From: Yponomeuta sedellus
Lineage: Eukaryota; Arthropoda; Insecta; Lepidoptera; Yponomeutidae
Assembly: GCA_934045075.1 (NCBI GenBank)
Contig: OW203730.1
Location: 6,894,785-6,958,784 of the forward strand
Direction: 5' to 3'
Length of the DNA stretch: 64,000 nt
The notes below the pieces were generated by a model. It did no database searches, was not told where the DNA came from, and was given only the letters and a program-made list of their open reading frames with translations. Below, one piece after another: positions 58,587-64,000 of this stretch. A program made the position numbers and the translations under genes. Numbering within the stretch: position 1 is the first letter of the stretch; every line of letters begins with the position of its first letter.

Positions 58587-58724
58587 AAACCTATTTAGAG
58601 GCTAAAAATTTCTGATGCCGTGAGTCGCCCATTGGCTCAATTGGTAGAGCGCTGGTACGGATAGCCAGAGGTTGCGGGTTCGAATCCCGGCATGGGTGAA
58701 AATTTTTAGCCTCTAAATAGGTTT
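58587..58724 (+). mobile_element. Complete tRNA-like element bracketed by 24-bp inverted repeats
   Basis: Arms at 58587-58610 and 58701-58724 are exact inverted copies. Between them, 58627-58697 has a tRNA-like fold: acceptor gcccat/atgggt, A box tggctcaattgg, anticodon stem ctggt/gccag, B box ggttcgaatcc. The loop acggata would give anticodon GGA but lacks U33, and the variable arm is short, so it is not a normal serine tRNA. A conserved tail (ttccttagcacgggttagtg) follows the right arm, as in two other copies. Confidence 0.85.
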
Positions 58725-58842
58725 TTAAATTTGTTCCTTAGCACGGGTTAGTGTATTAAAAATAAAAATAGTGTAACTTTTTTATAATAAACCAAATCAC
58801 TAACTTATCACCGTTTTCATTGAATATATATTTATTCAAGTA

Positions 58843-59123
58843 TCACATAACCTCTCTGCCTGCTCGGCCATTGTATCGTCTCACACTGACTGCGAATAAC
58901 TGCCCTTGGACGATCTTGATTATAAGTGTCAATAGCTTAGCGGCAATGGAGGATGCTAACTCAATGACGTCGACTCGCTGGAGCATCTTTGAGCACAAGA
59001 GCCGTCTATCGACTCCGCAAGCTGAATTCGAGTGCCCACCATTATCTCCGTACGTGTTCAAGATCTTGCCGGCTTCTAATGTGCCCGTCGCATGCGACCA
59101 GACCCCCCTGTCTGTAAATTTCC
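58843..59123 (-). other. Exon-like ORF, strand uncertain
   Basis: Minus strand: acceptor-like ggaaatttacag then an open frame of about 88 codons (GVWSHATGTLEAGKILNTYG, SACGVDRRLLCSKMLQ, DVIELASSIAAKLL) to a stop. The plus strand is also open over the same bases (ORF 58820-59128). GC is higher than the surroundings. I cannot name a family, and openness on both strands means coding is only possible. Confidence 0.3.
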
Positions 59124-59424
59124 ACTGAGTGGCTTTGGGGTTAATTCTCTAAAGAAAACACTGCACCAAATCAGTGTACGACAAATAACTTTGGCACATG
59201 CACCTAAAACTGCATGCGTTTGTGTCTGCGAACACAGAGGAAAAGGAATAAAAAGGAACATGTGCACTGACTGAATTCAAATGGTTTTTTGCACCTTTAC
59301 TTCAGTAAAATTTTACTCGTGTTGTTAATAATTAAAATGTGAAGAAGTGCAAAGGGAATATACAAAGCCCGCAGCACGCGCGCGTGAAAAGCCTACGTCT
59401 AACATGAACTTAGACTCTAAGGTT

Positions 59425-59480
59425 GTCTGGAAAAAATTGCTTTTAGCAATATGGCCGCCAATTGAACTTTGTATCTTTCT
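59425..59480 (+). repeat. LINE tail relic
   Basis: ggttgtctggaaaaaattgc and ttagcaatatggccgcc match the start of the tail family seen at 59776-59887 (reverse). 59124-59424 and 59481-59775 hold nothing else. Confidence 0.5.
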
Positions 59481-59775
59481 ATAACATATTTATAACTTTC
59501 GCGACTTGTACACATACTCGTAGTTAGAATCATGGGCTTTTCACTTCATATAATCACGTTTCTATAGAAATCTCAGATACAATATTAGTTCTGACATATC
59601 TCACTAGGTGGCGTAAGATATATCAAGAAATGAATAAAGTGGAATCACTGAGTTTTTGTGTAATGGCAACACTGAAGAAAAGCAAGGATGTTACAATCCA
59701 TTGTACGCATAACTTGATTAAATATAAACCAAATATTTTCTAACATTTTTCTCAAAATAAATAACTACTTACTAA

Positions 59776-59887
59776 ATATAGATAGATTGAGAACACTTAA
59801 TTGTACATAAAAATGGAAATTATACAGATATTTCTTAACCTAAGAGTACAGACGTTAATCACTAAAAGTGATCTCTTCCAGACAACC
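59776..59887 (-). repeat. LINE 3' tail with (CTAT)n, reverse
   Basis: Minus strand tggaagagatcacttttagt, aatttccatttttatgtaca, then tctcaatctatctata; same as the insertion at 50295-50405. 59888-60320 holds nothing recognised. Confidence 0.7.
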
Positions 59888-60320
59888 TTTTATGAATATA
59901 TTTTATGAAAAATCTCTTAAATTCTGTACCTATTAAAAATAATATCGCATTTACTATATAATGAAGGAAATCAGAAACGGAACGTCGGCGTCATGTTGTT
60001 GTTGACAGTGTCGCTCATTCATTCCACAAACGTGAATGTACTTTTCGAATTTCAATGTTTTCGTGGGTTTTGAAACATGTACCACAGCTTTGCCCCCGGA
60101 CTTCGACGATTCTGCATTTATTCTCACGACCTCAGCTTTGCTCCCGGGACTATGACGATTTATAATTTGTTAATTACAAATCTGCTTTATTAATTTCAGA
60201 AAACCTAGAATAGCTATAGGTATATTGCATTAGAGAAAAGTTCTATCATAACTCACAAGATGGCGCTAGCACGTACGGGGGACTGATGTCTCTATTCTCA
60301 GCTATATAATGTACTCTGTG

Positions 60321-60761
60321 GTTAGAATATTTTCGGGGCTTAATTGCGTACAATTACACAAACCATCGGTACTTTCCAACGATCGCCATTATTATAGCCG
60401 AATTGTGCGTGAAGCGGTTGAAATTAAGAAACACAACATTTTTAATCGGGAATGTGGTTTCAAACTGTCGCAAACGTGGGATCCGGTCATCAAGATGTTA
60501 TCTTGTGATAAGCCATGAGACCTTTTTCGAGTGGAAAAAGGTCTTATAGCTTATCGTCCGACATTGTCAAAGTAGTGTGTCGCAACCCTAATAGTGCTTT
60601 GTAATAGCTGATTGAGGGTAGTCTGAAACCTCATCAGCCGAAGATGCGAACGGGTGCCAGCCATCAGTCTTCTCGTGACCACGATGGCTGTAACGTCGTC
60701 GAAACGTCGAGGTAAAATAGCAATAAATTACTACGCGATTAAGCCCCGAAAATATTCTAAC
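60321..60761. mobile_element. Fold-back element, 441 bp, with internal stem-loop
   Basis: gttagaatattttcggggct... (60321-60349) is inverted at 60733-60761 with one mismatch in 29. Inside, 60507-60555 forms a two-part hairpin (gataagc/gcttatc and agacctttttc/gaaaaaggtct). The word gtcgtcgaaacgtcgagg near 60694 resembles dispersed insect repeats. 60762-61569 holds nothing recognised. Confidence 0.7.
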
Positions 60762-61575
60762 TATGTATCTTTCCATGTTTTATAATATGTGTTCTGCTGT
60801 ACAATAAAGAATATTCTTATCTTATTTCTACTGAATCAAAGGCGCAAAAGACCGTTTTCAAGCCAGTCACTGATCTATGTCTATCTCCTTTTCTCTCCTT
60901 CTCCGTCTTTTTCTATCTTTATTTTTTTTATATAACTTTGACTGTCCCTCGCTCTTTACCTCAAAGTCAGTTAAGCGAGTAATATCATAAAGCTCAACAA
61001 GAAAATTAAACAACGCTTAAGTTTCTCATGCGATGCATAGAAAAGCTTGATTTTTGTATGATAAAATACCGTAAACAAATGACTCGAGTCTGTTAAGCAA
61101 TACAGTGTTAAACCTCGTGACCGCCAGCTTAAGTAAAACTAAATCAAAGTTGTAGAACTTTATATAATTTCTATTTCTGAATTTCTGTGTACAGTAAAGA
61201 ATATTCTATGATATCTGTCTACGATTGGCCTGCGTATTGATTATGTAACTATTCACGTATACATCTTTTAGTGAAATCGTTCCAAAAGATTACTATATTT
61301 TTGAATAAGTAAAGTGCCAGCCGATTGGTGGAGATTTTACGAGGAAAGACGTAACTGCAGTTTCAATAAACTATCTCTAGAAGTGCTTTAGAGTTTGATA
61401 AGATGTTTTGATAATATTTATATCCTAAGCTAACGAATTGTATCAAAATCTTTGAAATTTTTTACGGTGACAATGTATTACTTAACAGACACCAAGCATT
61501 TGTTTAAGTTATTTCGTCATAGAAATATTTCTCAACTCTCAAAACTAAAGTCCGAAGGACTTTAATTAAGCCAGG

Positions 61576-61607
61576 TCTTGGATGTTTACACATGTAAACA
61601 TCCAAGA
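61576..61607. repeat. Near-perfect palindrome, 15-bp arms, CA spacer
   Basis: tcttggatgtttaca, ca, tgtaaacatccaaga. A third inverted copy, aacatccaagatctgg, follows at 61611-61626. Confidence 0.9.
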
Positions 61608-61643
61608 TGTTAACATCCAAGATCTGGCTAAATTAAAGCTAAC

Positions 61644-61687
61644 CAGAAACAACGACATCACAAACATTTGTGATGTCGTTGTTTCTG
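61644..61687. repeat. Perfect palindrome, 21-bp arms, CA spacer
   Basis: cagaaacaacgacatcacaa(a) at 61644-61664 and its exact complement at 61667-61687 with ca between. 61690-61770 continues as a copy of the LINE-associated sequence also at 51100-51160 (reverse). Confidence 0.95.
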
Positions 61688-61829
61688 ATACCTACGACAC
61701 AGGGTATCCTAGCGTGGGGCCAGAAGCAATGTATGTGCCAGTAAGTTAATGTTATGTTATGTTGGTATACTGTTATACAACAAAAAAAATGCTTTTAGGT
61801 TTGTGTCTGTCGCCGCCGACAATGATAAC

Positions 61830-61990
61830 AGTTACGTATATTTGTGAAGTTATAGTAGCCCACACCACCCGCTAACGATTAAGAAAAACATTGTGAGGAA
61901 AAGTGTCTGATGTGAGGTCTGCCAGTGGGCATGTAGTGATTAAGGCTCTCTCTGGGAGAAAGACTGTACCATACTGTCTGCGCCAAATAC
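61830..61990 (+). repeat. SINE body relic
   Basis: cacccgctaacgattaagaa, aacattgtgaggaa and the gctctctctgggagaaagac end match other SINE bodies at 21775 and 57105; the tRNA-like head is lost. Confidence 0.5.
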
Positions 61991-62360
61991 GTATGTCTAC
62001 AATCTACAATGAAATCTAAGCAAGAATGCCAGAGCGAAGTAAAAATGTTAACACTTGCTTTTTCGCCTTGTGTGTGCGCAACTCTTGCAGAATTTCAACA
62101 GGGGCCGGGTCGAGTTAATTAATATCAGCGAAGGCCAACAATAGAGCTGCGGAAAAGAAACAAAATTGAATGGAGGCAAAGAATTATTCCAAAGTTCGGC
62201 GGATTGGAATTTGTACTTTAGCTACCAAGTTTGAACAACTTTTGGGGTTCATAATTTCGATTATCAATTTGAGGGGCTGCTCGCGATAACAAGCCTTCGC
62301 GGCCGACCAGAAGCGCCTTCCGTTAATTAAGACAAATTTCGTCCAATTATGTCACTCTTC

Positions 62361-62540
62361 GTGCTTCGCAAGGTACGTTAAGCCGTTGGTGCGGGCTGTC
62401 GTGTTATAGCAGTCGCTAAGCCATGTCAGAGACCTTATGGGCGTCTTGATAACTTCTGACAGTAAGGCGCCTGACTATCTTACAAGCCTCCACCGGACTT
62501 GGCCCCCGTGGTGGAGTATGGCCTAACCTTGCTGAATGGC
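62361..62540 (+). repeat. Dispersed repeat family A, truncated at a palindrome
   Basis: tcgtgcttcgcaaggtacgt, taagccgttggtgcgggctg, cttgataacttctgacagta and cccgtggtggagtatggcct. The family end is replaced by the palindrome at 62540-62596. 61991-62360 holds nothing firm. Confidence 0.8.
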
Positions 62541-62596
62541 ATAAATGGTATCAATCCTCGTTTGTATGTCACAAACGAGGGTTGATACCATTTATG
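62540..62596. repeat. Palindrome, 26-bp arms, one mismatch, 5-base spacer
   Basis: cataaatggtatcaatcctc... (62540-62565) inverted at 62571-62596 around atgtc. The right arm contains cacaaacgagggttgata, close to the normal end of repeat family A. Confidence 0.95.
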
Positions 62597-64000
62597 TAAA
62601 TAAAATAAATACTAATATTATTTCTTGATGTTCAAAAATTTAACGAATCTAATTACGATTGTTTTTTAGGTAAATTTAATAACCCTAATTCTGCGACGTC
62701 ACTATGATAACGTGGAATTAAGGTAATTAAATTTACTCAGTAAACAATCTAGACAATATGGACCTAATAAAAATCTATTAGGTTTTAAATGGACAAGCCA
62801 CGAGCACCTAGATCCAGTAAAGTTAGTTATAAATAACATTATTTTATAAGAGAAGAAGAGAGCAGAAACATAATAAGTATACACACGCCACAATAACAAA
62901 AGGCAAAACCAAAAATAAATACTACAGAAAAAAGTAAAAAAAGAAACAAAAGGAAATCATAGGTAAGATATTATAAATGACAGCTGACTCAGCAATATGT
63001 CAGCATCCTGCAGTCAGCTGCCAAGCTGCCAGCAGAGAAAGTCTCTAGCGCTGATATTCAGTCAGTACCAGGAGCTATTCCACTAGCGTCACAGATTGTG
63101 GCGTGCACAGAACATAAAAAAAAGAGTAGAAGTAGTGACATGACACATTAGTACGAAAACCAGTGTAACCAAACTGATACACATAAACCAAACGGACACT
63201 ACGAATGCCAAGCTGCCATTGGTAAATAAAGTCAATGCCGAAAAGGTGTACATCATAAAAGTTTCGAGTAAAATATGCACCTTTTTAGAATGCTAACAAT
63301 GATCAAAGTCAAATGACAATGATGAAATAAGGGTTGACATTTTGTAGTAACGCTACTCTACACTAGATGGAACTACCGCCGCGTCCGACCGAAAAGAACT
63401 TTTACCTAGTAAGACATAAAGTTAAAAATTAAAAAAGCAGTACATTCTCAGTTTGGGATGGGACAATGCGAGTTATAGTTTGTCGATAGGGAGAACCTAT
63501 CGATAAATTATACAAACAGTTTAACACATTAACGCCCGATACGATTACTGGTACTCAGAAGTATTTTTAGCTATTTCTTTTTTGCCTGCGGGTTGACTGT
63601 TAGAAAATGCATCATTTTTACATTATCTTTAGTGCAAAAAGAATGAATACTAATAGGGTGGATACATACACAAAACAATGTGATTTCATAATATTTTAAA
63701 ATAATATCTCTTATTAAAACTAGCTTTAACCCACTGCTTCACCGGCGTTAGAAATTATAATAAAAAAAAATTACTTTGTCTATCTGTACGCCATGTTTCA
63801 TACGTAATACTAATTGATGACTAATATAATTTATATTAGTACCATCATTTATACGCAAGATACTTCACCTGGAAATGAAGCACATTTTTTCTAGTATTGC
63901 TGCATCACATAAGTGCCATCTTCCGCCTTTTTAGTTATTATGAAGTGTTCATGAAAATGCTCTGAAAATATTGTGCTCCTCTTCGTTGGGAACCAATTTT
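62597..64000. other. AT-rich DNA, no supported gene
   Basis: ORFs under 66 codons without motifs. A small hairpin tcgatagg-gagaa-cctatcga lies at 63484-63504. Nothing else recognised. Confidence 0.4.

Overview
This is a window of animal nuclear DNA, most probably from a moth (Lepidoptera, perhaps a noctuid). The evidence is eukaryotic and repeat-based: there are no operons or ribosome-binding sites, the background is AT-rich, and the DNA is packed with lepidopteran-style LINE tails, tRNA-derived SINEs, a mariner relic and Helitrons ending in hairpin plus CTAG. No complete host gene can be recognised. The only long intact coding sequence is a Helitron replication protein/helicase. The density of satellite and transposon sequence suggests heterochromatin or a repeat-rich arm; this is inference.

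Layout. 1-17613: a higher-order satellite, cut at the left by the window edge, made of a long TATA-containing block (eleven occurrences) and about forty 176-bp monomers. The long block is nearly identical at its start to a single-copy Helitron-like element at 47179-48391. 17614-24215: AT-rich DNA with relic repeats, a possible TOP-type promoter with a splice donor, a LINE 3' fragment, a solo LTR candidate and palindromic elements. 24216-29951: 5' region and intact 1777-codon ORF of a Helitron Rep-Hel protein, with a cysteine-protease-like N-terminal domain. 30431-36540: a second satellite array with 365-bp units and a 1033-bp higher-order repeat. It is followed at 36545-36870 by a degenerate second copy of the Helitron 5' region. 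36871-46780: AT-rich DNA with a nested TIR element carrying a dead mariner and a LINE fragment, and a cluster of exon-like ORFs with splice sites at 42883-45079. 46985-48391: tail-to-head Helitron tails and a GC-rich 153-bp tandem repeat. 48400-64000: mosaic of LINE/SINE fragments, MITEs, tRNA-like elements and several near-perfect fold-back palindromes.

The parts connect through Helitron biology. The Rep-Hel ORF could supply activity in trans. The element at 47179-48391 looks like a non-autonomous Helitron. The first satellite seems to be an amplified Helitron 5' half. The second satellite lies between two copies of the autonomous Helitron's own 5' region. All identity statements come from reading the sequence by eye, without database searches.
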